NCBI RefSeq assembly: GCF_013618625.1
Contig: NZ_JABRWO010000002.1
Location: 248,001-312,000, forward strand
Length of the DNA stretch: 64,000 nt
Reading direction: 5' to 3'
From: Bremerella alba
GTDB lineage: Bacteria; Planctomycetota; Planctomycetia; Pirellulales; Pirellulaceae
Shown: in pieces, positions 23,457-33,686 of the stretch
Layout of the letters: the number at the start of each line of letters is the position of its first letter
Numbering within the stretch: the first letter of the stretch is position 1
Notes under the pieces: generated by a model
Told to the model about the DNA's origin: nothing
Seen by the model: the letters and a program-made list of their open reading frames with translations, nothing else
Databases searched by the model: none
Position numbers and translations under genes: made by a program

Positions 23457-25886
23457 ATGTTCCCATACTTCTTAGCTTCTGGATTCGCGATTGCCGGTGC
23501 CATTGTCATGGCCGGACCGGCACTGATTCACTTGATGAATCGGAATCGCTATCGCACGGTCCACTGGGCCGCGATGGATTTTCTGCTGGAAGCAATGCAG
23601 TCGAACCGGCGTCTACTGCGAATTCGCGACTTGCTGCTGATGGCCCTAAGGGCGCTCGCGCTATTGCTGTTTGGTTTGGCCCTGGCACGTCCATACTTTT
23701 CCAGTGCCGATTCAGCACTGCCAGGGACATCGAAGCCGCCCCACGCAATATTGGTGCTCGATAACAGCATGAGCAATTCGCTTGAATCGATCTCAGGCTC
23801 GGCCCTCGAGACCTCGCGTCAACAGGCCAAGCAGTTCCTCGAGAAGCTTCCCTCGGCAAGTCAGATCTCGGTGATCGCGCTCAGTGGTGCCCAGTCGCGA
23901 CGCATTTCCGATCCGTTCACTTCCCGCACCGACGCCGCCGACGCGATTGATAAGATCGTCGCGACCGATGGCCCTGGCGAGTTGACCCACGCGCTCAATC
24001 AGGCTCGCCGCCTGGCAGAACAAACGCCGTCGCTTTCTCCTTACGTGGTTGTCTTTGGCGACCAGCAAGCATCGCAGTGGCAGCGTCTCGCTCGCGGCAA
24101 TCCGCCTGAGGAAGAGATGCCGGTGATTCTAGTCGGCACCGATGCCAGCACGCCTGGTAATGCCTGGGTGGAAGAATTCGGCCTGCCGGATGGGATGGCT
24201 GAAATTGGCATGCCGACACGTATTGTCGCTCGCGTTCGCTACCAAGGGGACGAGCCACGATCGAATGTCGCGGTCTCGTTCAAAGTTCGCGACAACGAAG
24301 TGGAAACCAAGTTCGCAGACTTCCCCGAAGGCGATTCAGTTCAGACGTTAGCGTTCGACTATGTCTTCGACGCGATGGAAGTCGACCCAGGCCGCATGTC
24401 GTCGATTCCTTTAACCGTTTCCATCGCCGGAGACGCACTTCCGGCCGATGATTCACGTTCGCTCGTCGTTCCGTTGGTCGCTTCGACGCCGGTTGTTTTC
24501 ATCGATCAGTGGAGCGACACCGAAGAGTCCCCGGCACTAGGTCGACTTGGCGAAACATGGATCCTGCGACAGCTATTATGCCCTCAAACCGACTCAAGTC
24601 GCGAAGAGCAGCACCTCATCCGCCCCATTCACCTTTCGCAGCGTGAAGCGGAAGGGGAACCCCTGAAAGCGGCCTTGCGAGAAGCTCGCCTGACGGTGAT
24701 TGCCGGTATTGAGTCTCCCTCGGTCGAACTGGTCAGCATGCTCAGGTCGTATGTCGAACAAGGGGGGCAACTTGCCATTGCCGCCGGAGGAGACTTTGAT
24801 CCGCATGCGTGGAATGATGTCGCCTGGCAAGGGGGCCGGGGTATTCTTCCCAAACCGCTAAAGCCATCGGCGGTCGGCCAAAGCTTGAGTGAATTTTCAG
24901 ACGACCTGCAGCCGTTTCGCATTTCCGGCAAAGGACTTCTCGATCACTCTTATTTTCGTCTGGCCGATCTAGAAGAGACTCAGCTGATTGATCTCTACAC
25001 CGATGCTCTCTTCTTCAAGACCGTCGTCCCCACGGACGAAACCAACACACTTGCGACCAGCAATACGGCCAGCAGCATGCCGCCGCTCGAAGAAAAGTGG
25101 CTCTCCTGGACGCCACCGGTCTCGACGATCGAGCGGCCAGACGACCAGTCGGATAGCCCAACCGCGAGCATCCCGGCCACCACGATCGCCCAGTTTGATA
25201 ACGGCATTGAATTTGTGATCGAGCGGCATGTGGGTTCTGGCCGGATCGTATTTTTTAGTTCCGGTGTCAGCTCGCAGTGGTCGACCTTGCCCAGCACCAA
25301 TGCGGTCTTGATCTTCGATCGCGTACTGAGGAATCAACTCGCATCGACGTTTCAGCGTTACAACTTCGACGTGGGTGAAACGGCTTTGCTACCGATTCCG
25401 CCTGGCGTGGGTGACTCGAGCATTCAACTGATTGCCCCAGATAGTGGTATCGTCCGCTCCGTTTCTCCTCGCTTTCTCAACGAAGAGACCCGAGGCGTGC
25501 TGATCGACAATCTCGATTCGGCTGGTGTTTATTGGCTATCCGACGGAGAACCCAGCGGAACACCAGGAGACGCCGCAGAAGGAAGATCGCAGTTTCGCAT
25601 CCCGATCAGTGGGACGCCTACTGCCTGGGAATCGCAGCTCACACGGCTCGATGAAGAGCAATTTGCCGGGCTCAATCTGCCTCCCCAATATCGCTGGCAA
25701 GACAGTTCGGAAGTGGTCGGCGGAAGCGGACTGCCGATGTCAGGCCATGCGTGGTGGCAGTGGTTGATCGGACTGGTCATCGTTTTACTTATTGTCGAAA
25801 TGACCGTGGCGGCGATGCCGTCGTGGTTGGCCTGGATCGTGAATCGTGGCTCCACCTCGCCAGCGACCTCTTCGGCCTCATCGTGA
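23457..25886 (+). CDS. BatA-type membrane protein with VWA domain
   Basis: This 809-residue membrane protein opens with a BatA-type N-terminus: two hydrophobic segments (residues about 5-22 and 58-78) around the basic Met-Asn-Arg-Asn-Arg and Asn-Arg-Arg-Leu-Leu-Arg-Ile-Arg loop. A von Willebrand A domain follows with Leu-Asp-Asn-Ser-Met-Ser, an intact Asp-x-Ser-x-Ser metal site near residue 102. A beta-rich periplasmic region and a glutamine-amidotransferase-like segment follow, and a last membrane helix (about 765-790) precedes a Ser/Thr-rich tail. Such proteins work with MoxR ATPases, possibly as metal-dependent adhesion or scaffold partners. The next gene starts ten bases after its stop. 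Confidence 0.87.
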   Translation: MFPYFLASGFAIAGAIVMAGPALIHLMNRNRYRTVHWAAMDFLLEAMQSNRRLLRIRDLLLMALRALALLLFGLALARPYFSSADSALPGTSKPPHAILVLDNSMSNSLESISGSALETSRQQAKQFLEKLPSASQISVIALSGAQSRRISDPFTSRTDAADAIDKIVATDGPGELTHALNQARRLAEQTPSLSPYVVVFGDQQASQWQRLARGNPPEEEMPVILVGTDASTPGNAWVEEFGLPDGMAEIGMPTRIVARVRYQGDEPRSNVAVSFKVRDNEVETKFADFPEGDSVQTLAFDYVFDAMEVDPGRMSSIPLTVSIAGDALPADDSRSLVVPLVASTPVVFIDQWSDTEESPALGRLGETWILRQLLCPQTDSSREEQHLIRPIHLSQREAEGEPLKAALREARLTVIAGIESPSVELVSMLRSYVEQGGQLAIAAGGDFDPHAWNDVAWQGGRGILPKPLKPSAVGQSLSEFSDDLQPFRISGKGLLDHSYFRLADLEETQLIDLYTDALFFKTVVPTDETNTLATSNTASSMPPLEEKWLSWTPPVSTIERPDDQSDSPTASIPATTIAQFDNGIEFVIERHVGSGRIVFFSSGVSSQWSTLPSTNAVLIFDRVLRNQLASTFQRYNFDVGETALLPIPPGVGDSSIQLIAPDSGIVRSVSPRFLNEETRGVLIDNLDSAGVYWLSDGEPSGTPGDAAEGRSQFRIPISGTPTAWESQLTRLDEEQFAGLNLPPQYRWQDSSEVVGGSGLPMSGHAWWQWLIGLVIVLLIVEMTVAAMPSWLAWIVNRGSTSPATSSASS

Positions 25887-25896
25887 TTGAAACGGA

Positions 25897-28368
25897 ATGA
25901 TTTCAAAAGTACTAGGTTGGCTTCTCGGGATTAGCGACGTCGAATCGGTCGATGGCGTCAGCTTCTCTTTTGCTGCGCCATGGGCGGCGGTCGACCCAAC
26001 CTGGCTGCTTATCGGCTGCCTGGCGGCGATCGGTTTCACGGTTTGGTATTACACGCGCATCCAATCCGGTCTCAGCCGACTGCCGGCCGCAGCTTTGGCA
26101 GCAACACGGGCGCTGATCCTGGTCATGCTGGTGGTGACGCTGGCCGATCCCACGGTTCGCTTGACGGCCAATCGCATGTTGAAGCCGGTGCTCTATCTCG
26201 TTTTCGACGGCACCGAGAGCATGAACATTCGCGACAATCTCACGCCGGACGAGCTGACTGCCTTAACCACTGCGGTTGGCAACGCAGGCACCGGCAGCGA
26301 AGTCGCCCCCCCTGCCCTGACCCGGCAACAATGGGTGAAAGCATATCTCGAAAAAGCAGACAACAACCTGATCGACCAGCTTCGCGATCAACACGACTTA
26401 GAGCTCGAGTACTTCCTTTTCGATGGCGAATCGACCAGCTTAGCACGGCGAGTGAGTGCCGGCAGCGACGACGAACCTTCCTCGCCCCAAGCAGTTTCCG
26501 CTGAGTTAACCACCAACGGTAAAGTGACCGCACTGGGTGAACTGGTCACCGACCTGGGCAACCAATCGACACGACGCTTGGGCGGCGTGCTCATGTTCAG
26601 CGATTTCGCCCACAACTCCGGCACGGCTCCGCTAGGTTCAAGTGGACATAACGAACCGACACCGCTCGAGCGACTCGGCGTTCCCATCTATCCGATCGGA
26701 ATCGGAGCCGTCTCAACACGTGATCTGCAAGTCGAGATTCAGCCTCCGCTGAAAATGAAGAAGGCCGAACGCTCGACCATTACCGTCCGCGTCAGCCAAT
26801 CCGGCGCCGAAGGTGAATCGGCTCAGGTCACCGTCACGGCCCGTCCCATGCAAGGCGAGTCGGTCGCCGAAGCGAGTGGTCAAGACATTGTCGTGGGCAC
26901 CCAAACTGCCGTTTTTGATACGTCGATTCAATACCTTGAGTTTCCCTTCATCCCCCAGCAGTCAGGCCGCTTCCTGATTTCCGCTTCGGTCGATGTTTTG
27001 CCGGGCGAAGTGAGCGAGCAAAACAATCAATCGTCGCGAGCCGTCAACATTGTCGACGACTACATCCGTTTGACCTACATCGAGAACGAACCGACCTGGG
27101 AATGGCGTTTCGTCAAGGAAGTTTTTCATCGCGATCGCCTGGTCGGCATGGAAGGTTTCCGCACTTTCCTGCGTTCGGCTGACCCCAAAGTGCGTCAGGC
27201 GAACGAGATGTTTCTTCCCACGCTCACGCCGCAGCGCAGCGAGTTCTTTGCCAACGACGTCATCTTCCTCGGCGACGTTCCGTCCGAAGCGCTGAACCAA
27301 CGTTTCTCACGCATGCTCAAGCAGTTTGTCGGACAATTCGGCGGTGGCCTGGTCATTGTTTCCGGGCCCAACAATGGCCCCTCCGAGTTAATCAATTCCG
27401 AGATCGCCGACATGCTGCCGGTGAAGCTAGATCGTTCCCTGTCCATTCGCGCGGCAAAGCCCTTCCGCATGGAGATCACCCCTTTGGGCAAGCAGGCCGA
27501 TATTATGCAGCTGGGCGACAGCTCAGGCGATGCACTGCAACCGTGGGACAACCTGGGGGAACTTCCTTGGTACCAGCCGGTGTTGGGCGTTCACTCACAA
27601 GCCAACGTACTTGCTCAGCATCCGACCGATGTGTGTGCCGATGGCAAGACACCGCAGCCGCTGATCGCAACCCGCCGTTATGGCAACGGCGAAGTCATTT
27701 ATATCGGCTTCAACGAACTTTGGCGGCTTCGCCGAATCTATGGCGAACGATATTACCGTCAGTTCTGGTCGCAGATCATTTCGCGACTCGCACTCAGCCA
27801 CGCATTGGGCAGTCAGAAGCGATTTGTCCTCTCGATGGACCAGCCAGAATACCAGGTCGACGACCGGGCACTGCTGACTGTGGAAGCATATGACGAGAAC
27901 TTCGATCCTTTGACGATGGATGACCTTCCCGCCGAAGGCCTTCAGGCCCAAATATTTTTAGGGGACGAGCCCGGCGCAGAGCCTACGCTGATGCAACTGA
28001 GCGAATCGCGTCCTGGCCGCTTCGAGGCCCGGGTTCCCGTTTTTGAGGCCGGAAGATTTACGGCTCGCGTCTCCGACCCGATCAACGGATCGCCCAGTGA
28101 AATCCGCTTCGATGTCGTGGGGGCCACGGCGGAGCAGCGAAACCCGGCTCGTAACCTGGCACTTCAAAAGGCGATGGCAACTTCGACCGGTGGCAAATCC
28201 TACGAACTTCAAGACGCCGGTCAGCTAGTCGACGACATCGCGGTGGAACCGGTCATTGAAGAGATCTCCCGTAGCTTCCCGATTTGGGGAACGCCCCTGT
28301 GGTTCATCATCGTGGTGACTCTCTTGATGACTGAATGGATTGCCCGAAAGCGAGCGAACCTGGCATGA
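25897..28368 (+). CDS. VWA / glutamine-amidotransferase-like membrane protein
   Basis: This 823-residue protein has two N-terminal membrane helices (about residues 35-50 and 65-85), then a VWA-like domain in which the metal motif reads Phe-Asp-Gly-Thr-Glu-Ser-Met (Thr in place of the first Ser; still a possible ligand). Residues about 385-580 resemble the type 1 glutamine-amidotransferase fold used structurally in this family (Val-Ile-Phe-Leu-Gly-Asp-Val, Gly-Gly-Gly-Leu-Val-Ile-Val-Ser-Gly); no nucleophile Cys is visible there, so it is probably not an amidase. A C-terminal helix (about 797-815) returns to the membrane. Its stop overlaps the next start as ATGA, which indicates coupling. Confidence 0.85.
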   Translation: MISKVLGWLLGISDVESVDGVSFSFAAPWAAVDPTWLLIGCLAAIGFTVWYYTRIQSGLSRLPAAALAATRALILVMLVVTLADPTVRLTANRMLKPVLYLVFDGTESMNIRDNLTPDELTALTTAVGNAGTGSEVAPPALTRQQWVKAYLEKADNNLIDQLRDQHDLELEYFLFDGESTSLARRVSAGSDDEPSSPQAVSAELTTNGKVTALGELVTDLGNQSTRRLGGVLMFSDFAHNSGTAPLGSSGHNEPTPLERLGVPIYPIGIGAVSTRDLQVEIQPPLKMKKAERSTITVRVSQSGAEGESAQVTVTARPMQGESVAEASGQDIVVGTQTAVFDTSIQYLEFPFIPQQSGRFLISASVDVLPGEVSEQNNQSSRAVNIVDDYIRLTYIENEPTWEWRFVKEVFHRDRLVGMEGFRTFLRSADPKVRQANEMFLPTLTPQRSEFFANDVIFLGDVPSEALNQRFSRMLKQFVGQFGGGLVIVSGPNNGPSELINSEIADMLPVKLDRSLSIRAAKPFRMEITPLGKQADIMQLGDSSGDALQPWDNLGELPWYQPVLGVHSQANVLAQHPTDVCADGKTPQPLIATRRYGNGEVIYIGFNELWRLRRIYGERYYRQFWSQIISRLALSHALGSQKRFVLSMDQPEYQVDDRALLTVEAYDENFDPLTMDDLPAEGLQAQIFLGDEPGAEPTLMQLSESRPGRFEARVPVFEAGRFTARVSDPINGSPSEIRFDVVGATAEQRNPARNLALQKAMATSTGGKSYELQDAGQLVDDIAVEPVIEEISRSFPIWGTPLWFIIVVTLLMTEWIARKRANLA

Positions 28369-30038
28369 GCACCTCGAAACTAGGCAGTCTGAAAACACAA
28401 CTGCGACGCCTGAGAAATGCCCGCGATCGAGTCCGCCTGGGCTTGACGCTAACGTCGTCCATTTTCTGGATCTCAGGCACGTTGCTGTTATGGTTTTTGC
28501 TCGACTTCGGATTCAACCTGAGCCCGCTGCATCGTGGATTGATGATGCTAGTGAGCGTTCCAGTGCTTGCCTATGGCCTAAGTCAGGCGATGATCGCACT
28601 GCGTGGCTGGGGAACGTCGATTATCAACACGGCGATATCCGTCGAACATACGCACGGGATCGATGGCGACCTGGTCGCGGCCTTGCAGTTTGAACAAGGC
28701 CAGGCCATCGGCTCGACCGAACTACAAGCGGCCGTTGTTGATTACGTCGCCGAAATGAAGGACGAGATCGATATCTTTGAAGGGTTTGAGACGCACCATC
28801 TTTCAAGCCGATTCTTTGTGGTGGGGCTGATCGCAGCGATGTTTGCCGCATCGTGTGTTTTCGCTCCGCGACACGTTTCGGCTTACTTCCAGCGACTAAC
28901 CCTGGCCAATGTCAGCTATCCGACAAAGACCTTGATCGCGTCGATATCGATCAATGGACACGAGGTCGACCTGAGCGACCCGGACCAGCGTATCCCGGTC
29001 GGCTACGGAAGCGGGCTCGCCATAACCATTGAGTGCCAAGGCGTCTTGCCGAAGACCTGCCGCCTGACCTTGGAAGATGAAAAGGGAGAAGCCACGTCGG
29101 CCACCCTCGAGCCGACCGATGACGATACCGGCAAGTACGTTTATTCGATCCCACGACTGATTCAACCGATTCAGTACCAAGTTTTTGCCGGCGACACGGA
29201 AAGCCCCCTGTTGGGTATCGAAATTATTACGCTACCGGCGCTCAAGGTCGAGCTTGCCGCGACGCCGCCTGACTACGCGAAGAACATTCAACTTGCCAGT
29301 CATTCCTCGTCGACCCACATGGCCGTGCTGGCCGGGAGTGATGTCTCGTTGAAGGTGCTGGCCGATCGCGATTTGGTTGCCCCTGAGTTGACGCTCCTTC
29401 GCGGCGCATCGCAATCGACGACCAAGCTTACCCCCACCGCACAATCGGAGAATGCCTGGCGGCTCGATGACCAACAGGCATCACTACAGGACATTCAAGA
29501 GACGGTCACGTACGAGCTGAACGCGGTCGATCATTTCGGCCTGTCACCAGCCTCGCCCATACGGGGGACCATCCGCGTTGTGCCAGACCGGCTTCCCAGC
29601 GCGTCGCTGCAAACTATTCACCATATCGTCTTGCCGACCGCATCGCCTGTGCTGCGTTACCGCGCGTCGGATGACTTCGGTCTGGCGAATCTCACGTTTC
29701 ACTTAAAGATTCATCGCGGGCAGACGGCTCCCCGTGTGGTGGAAGTTCCTCTCCAACGATTGACCGCGAGTCAGCCGCCGCAGACCTCCCTTGAAGGTGA
29801 GTTTCCACTTGATCTCTCACCTTGGGCACTGGAAGTCGGTGACCGAGTCGAAGTGACGCTTCTGGCCACCGACTTTCGCAACAACGCCCAAGAGATGCCA
29901 GGGCAAAGCGATCCCGTGAATCTGGAAATTGGTGACGAGAGCACCGTGTTGGCTGCGATAGCCGAAGCCGACAAGCAATCGGAACAAATGCTGAGCGAAT
30001 TGATCCAACAGCAATTAGGCTTGGGAGAAACCCAATGA
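28365..30038 (+). CDS. Membrane protein of the MoxR/VWA operon, function unknown
   Basis: This 557-residue protein has a basic N-terminus, two membrane helices near residues 35-58 and 63-80, a third near residue 155, and a long periplasmic part made of beta-sandwich-like segments (Ala-Thr-Pro-Pro-Asp-Tyr-Ala near 305; Arg-Ala-Ser-Asp-Asp-Phe-Gly-Leu-Ala near 440). I do not assign a family with confidence; it resembles the N-terminal half of long DUF4175-like proteins, of which the next gene could be the other half. Both ends overlap neighbours as ATGA (28365-28368 and 30035-30038), so translation is coupled and stoichiometry is probably tight. The frame is open upstream to 28335, but the overlap sets the start. 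Confidence 0.8.
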   Translation: MSTSKLGSLKTQLRRLRNARDRVRLGLTLTSSIFWISGTLLLWFLLDFGFNLSPLHRGLMMLVSVPVLAYGLSQAMIALRGWGTSIINTAISVEHTHGIDGDLVAALQFEQGQAIGSTELQAAVVDYVAEMKDEIDIFEGFETHHLSSRFFVVGLIAAMFAASCVFAPRHVSAYFQRLTLANVSYPTKTLIASISINGHEVDLSDPDQRIPVGYGSGLAITIECQGVLPKTCRLTLEDEKGEATSATLEPTDDDTGKYVYSIPRLIQPIQYQVFAGDTESPLLGIEIITLPALKVELAATPPDYAKNIQLASHSSSTHMAVLAGSDVSLKVLADRDLVAPELTLLRGASQSTTKLTPTAQSENAWRLDDQQASLQDIQETVTYELNAVDHFGLSPASPIRGTIRVVPDRLPSASLQTIHHIVLPTASPVLRYRASDDFGLANLTFHLKIHRGQTAPRVVEVPLQRLTASQPPQTSLEGEFPLDLSPWALEVGDRVEVTLLATDFRNNAQEMPGQSDPVNLEIGDESTVLAAIAEADKQSEQMLSELIQQQLGLGETQ

Positions 30039-33000
30039 TACGCTTGATTTTTGCCAGCTTGATTTTTACCGCCGCGATGTCGACCAGCGTCGTGCAGCCA
30101 TGCATTGCGACCGCGCAAGACACCGAAGTCGGCACGCTACGTCGAAACCAATACACCCAGCAGCAGGCCCAGGCGTTGACGCGGCAGTTGGTCTCGCAGG
30201 TGCTCGACCTACAGGCCGCGCAGCTTAAACAAAATGGCCTGACGAATGTCCCCATCTATAGCGATATCGTGCAGATGCGGGAAAACCTGGACGAACTGAT
30301 CCGCAACGAAATGCAGGGAGTCGTCCAGAAATTGATCTTGGCCCAGGAAGTCCAAGGGAAAGAACGCGTCACCGCGATTACCGAAGCACGCGACGAAGTA
30401 CGTAAAGTTCTGCTGACTTTCATGGCAGAGCGTCAGCGACTTTACCGCCGCATGCGACTAGCTCGATTGAACGCGCAAGTTCGTGAGTTGATCGCCATTC
30501 AAGAGAATGTTTCCACGCAAACCCGATCGCTGCAACAGTTGCCGATAGAATCTCGCGACTCGGCCGCTCTAGCGAATCTCTCTCGGCAAACCGATGCCGT
30601 GATGATGTTCCACCATCTGGAAGAAGCCCTGCTCGATATGCGTGGCTGGGGTGGGTCGCTGGCGAACTCGGCCATTGCTGGGCAACAGATCCTGAAAGAA
30701 GAAAACGCTGCGAACGAAGTCCAAGGGGCATTGGCCAGCATTCGTGATGGCCGATACTCCGGGGCCAATGTCCATCAAGATGCGTTCATCGCGGCCCTCT
30801 ATAAGATTCTGGAGGACCTTCAAAAGGCCCAAGGGCTGGCCGATAACAGTCTCGAAACGGCGATGAACGAAATCGAGAAACTTAAAGATGAACAGCAAAC
30901 GGTCAAAGAAGAAACCAGCCAGGATGAGCTAACCCCAGAAAAAGCAGACGAACTCTCGCAGAAGCAAGAAGCGATTCAAAAGAAGTTGGAAGAGTTGGCA
31001 AAGGAAATGACCAGCCAGCCAGAGAATGTCGAGCCTCTCGAAGAGGCAAGTCAGTCCGCCGCAGAAGCAGTCGCCGAGCTGTTTGAAGCCGATCAAGAAG
31101 CCGCGATCGAGAAGCAAGAGGAAGTCATTGCGAAGCTTGAGACGCTGAAAGAACAACTCATCGAGCAGGCCGTTCCAGCCAATGTTGCCAGCGCCGACGA
31201 ACGGGAAGAGCAAATCGCCGCTCTAGAAGAAGCTAAGCAAGACCTGGAAAACGCACTCGAGAAACAAAACGACGCCCAGCAGCAGCTCCAGAAGACCCCG
31301 GAAGATGCCAGTGCCGTTGCCCAGATGCAAAAAGAAGCGGGGCAAGAGCTAGACGCCGCCGCCAAGACCGAAAACCTTCCCGATGCTGTCAAACCGATGA
31401 TCGCCGAAGCCAAGGCTACGGCCAACGAAGCCGCAGCTGCCGCTGAGAAAGCCGCCGCCGAGAAAACAAACTCCGACAACCAACAGGCCGCGACCGATGC
31501 GCAAGAAAACGCAATCGATACGACCCGTCAGGCACTGGAAAACGTCTCTTCAACCCTTGCCGATGCCAAACGTCAGCAGTTAGCCACCAAGATCGGAGAA
31601 CTGGCCCGTGCGGCCGAGGCCCTTGATCGAGCGGCCGCCGCCCAGCAAGAGATTTCCCGAGACGCCGCCAAGGTTGCCAATGATCCACAGCAAAGCCAAA
31701 ACCAAGACATGGCGGCGGTCGCCGAAACGCAAAGCGACATCGCCGCCGTAGCCAATCGTGTCGCAGAAGGAACCAAGAACACGGCTCCTCAAGCGGCCGA
31801 TGCCATGAAGCAAGCCCAAAGCCAAATCGACAAGGCCAGCGACGCCGCGAAGCAGATGGCCAAGCCGCAGCAATCGGCTGAAGCAACCGGCAAACAAGCC
31901 CAAGACCTGCAGAATCAGTCGCGTGAAGCCCAGCAGAAACTCAACCAAGCCGCCAAGGCACTTCGTGAAGCCGCGAAGGAAGCCGCCAATCAACTCGCTC
32001 AAACTGCCGGCGAGCAACTCGATCAAATCGACAATGCGGACGATGGCTTAAACTCGATGCCCCAGCAGAAAGATCCCGCTAAGGCGCAAGCCCAGATGGA
32101 AGCGTTAGCCAACGAGGCAGGCATGATCTCTCCGGAAGCAGCCGCTCGGTTGCGGAAACCAGGGGAGAACGCCGCTGGCCAAAATGAAATGGCCATGAAC
32201 GATGCCCAAACGCCGGCCACCCCTAACAACGCAAGCGAAGACGGAAGCAACGACCAGGCCCCATCCAATGCCAACGCTGGCGAAGAATCTGCTTCCTCCA
32301 TGGACGGTGAATCAGGCAACCAGGAGGAAGCTTCTGGCGATGCTCAATCGCCGATGGATTCCAGCCCGATGGGCAACGACTCTCCGATGCCAACGCCTCA
32401 GCAGCGGCAAGAACAGGTACAGCAAGCGCGTGCCGAGTTAGCAGGTCGTCGTCAGCCAATTGCCGCCGATAAACAGGCCGCCGAAGAAATTGCCAGCCTT
32501 CTAGATAATCTAGCCGGCTCAAGCGAAAAGATTCAGGAACTATCCGAGCAGTTCATGGCCAACAATGCCCAAGCAGCCGCGGCTGAAAACAACATGGGCG
32601 AAACACCCGAGGCCGCCGCGGAAGGTTCCTCGGCCGAGCAACCCATGTCGTCCGGAGAAGATATCGCCGACAACAGCGACTCCAGTTCTCCGAGTGAGGG
32701 AGAACCAGGCTCCCCGGCCAGCGAGAACCCGATCGCCTCTCAACTCGCCGAATCGATGCAGCAGTTTGCCAACTCGCAGCGTAAGGCTACGCAGCTTGCC
32801 GCCAACGCCGCCCAACAAGGTCAGATCGCCAATCAGCCGGTGCGGGAAGCCCTGCAAACGGCGTCGCGACTGCCTGTGCCGATGTCTCCGATGAATCCGC
32901 CAGCAGACGCTGCCATGGGCGATCCTGCCGACGCGTCGGGTTCTCCTCAGCCAGAAGACCTCGCGGGCGAACCTAGCGAAGCAGGCCAAGAGGCCAGCAG

Positions 33001-33625
33001 CGATGGAGAACCTTCCCAAGGCTCGCCGATGTCCGGCAGTGAGGCCCCGCAAAGTGGTAACTCCTCGCAAATGGCTTCCCAGCCATCACCTTCCCAGGGA
33101 AGTCCGGGACAACCACCTTCGACTGACATGGGGAACTCGATGGTTTCGCCGACACCACAAGTAACCGCTCAAGCCTTGGCCGGGGCCGAGGTCATGGAGT
33201 CGCTCTGGGATCAAATGCCAGAACTGATCGCCGATGGCCAATCGGAAAGCGGCGAAGTCGCTTCGATCGATCCGCAGGGTATGGCCGCCCCAGCATCGGC
33301 GATGCTCGACAACCCCAATGCTTCGCAACCGGCGTCCCCGACCGACGCGATGGCCCAGAACGCGATGCAAGGTCAGCCTGCCAATAGCCAGGCAACCAAT
33401 TCCCAAGCGAGCAATTCCACCGAGGGAAGCGAAGCTAACACCGAAGAAAGTGCTTCATCCGGTGGTACCAGCAACAGCAACCCGGCCGCTCGGACGTTTG
33501 AGAAAGAACCGTGGTTTACGAAACTTCCCCCCGGCGTTCAGCAATCGATTCGGGCCAGCGTCCGACGTTCGCCCCCGCCTGGTTACGAAGAACGGCTTCG
33601 TCGTTACTTCGAGAATGTTGACTGA
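30035..33625 (+). CDS. Large secreted coiled-coil, low-complexity protein
   Basis: This 1196-residue protein begins with a signal peptide (residues 1-30, ending Ile-Ala-Thr-Ala-Gln). Residues about 40-270 are helical and probably globular. Residues about 275-690 form a long, highly charged and Ala/Gln/Glu-rich coiled coil. Residues about 700-1130 are low-complexity Ser/Pro/Gly/Met/Asn/Gln and likely disordered. The last 40 residues are distinct and conserved-looking: Trp-Phe-Thr-Lys-Leu-Pro-Pro-Gly-Val-Gln, then Pro-Pro-Pro-Gly-Tyr-Glu-Glu-Arg-Leu-Arg-Arg-Tyr-Phe. I take the coiled coil as a periplasmic strut or linker between envelope layers (inference). The start overlaps the upstream stop as ATGA. 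The MoxR gene follows after 61 bp. Confidence 0.85.
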   Translation: MIRLIFASLIFTAAMSTSVVQPCIATAQDTEVGTLRRNQYTQQQAQALTRQLVSQVLDLQAAQLKQNGLTNVPIYSDIVQMRENLDELIRNEMQGVVQKLILAQEVQGKERVTAITEARDEVRKVLLTFMAERQRLYRRMRLARLNAQVRELIAIQENVSTQTRSLQQLPIESRDSAALANLSRQTDAVMMFHHLEEALLDMRGWGGSLANSAIAGQQILKEENAANEVQGALASIRDGRYSGANVHQDAFIAALYKILEDLQKAQGLADNSLETAMNEIEKLKDEQQTVKEETSQDELTPEKADELSQKQEAIQKKLEELAKEMTSQPENVEPLEEASQSAAEAVAELFEADQEAAIEKQEEVIAKLETLKEQLIEQAVPANVASADEREEQIAALEEAKQDLENALEKQNDAQQQLQKTPEDASAVAQMQKEAGQELDAAAKTENLPDAVKPMIAEAKATANEAAAAAEKAAAEKTNSDNQQAATDAQENAIDTTRQALENVSSTLADAKRQQLATKIGELARAAEALDRAAAAQQEISRDAAKVANDPQQSQNQDMAAVAETQSDIAAVANRVAEGTKNTAPQAADAMKQAQSQIDKASDAAKQMAKPQQSAEATGKQAQDLQNQSREAQQKLNQAAKALREAAKEAANQLAQTAGEQLDQIDNADDGLNSMPQQKDPAKAQAQMEALANEAGMISPEAAARLRKPGENAAGQNEMAMNDAQTPATPNNASEDGSNDQAPSNANAGEESASSMDGESGNQEEASGDAQSPMDSSPMGNDSPMPTPQQRQEQVQQARAELAGRRQPIAADKQAAEEIASLLDNLAGSSEKIQELSEQFMANNAQAAAAENNMGETPEAAAEGSSAEQPMSSGEDIADNSDSSSPSEGEPGSPASENPIASQLAESMQQFANSQRKATQLAANAAQQGQIANQPVREALQTASRLPVPMSPMNPPADAAMGDPADASGSPQPEDLAGEPSEAGQEASSDGEPSQGSPMSGSEAPQSGNSSQMASQPSPSQGSPGQPPSTDMGNSMVSPTPQVTAQALAGAEVMESLWDQMPELIADGQSESGEVASIDPQGMAAPASAMLDNPNASQPASPTDAMAQNAMQGQPANSQATNSQASNSTEGSEANTEESASSGGTSNSNPAARTFEKEPWFTKLPPGVQQSIRASVRRSPPPGYEERLRRYFENVD

Positions 33626-33686
33626 GCGACCATCCTCCAACCCTTCAAATCAACCATCGTCCTTCGAGTTTTTGAGGCACCCAGTT

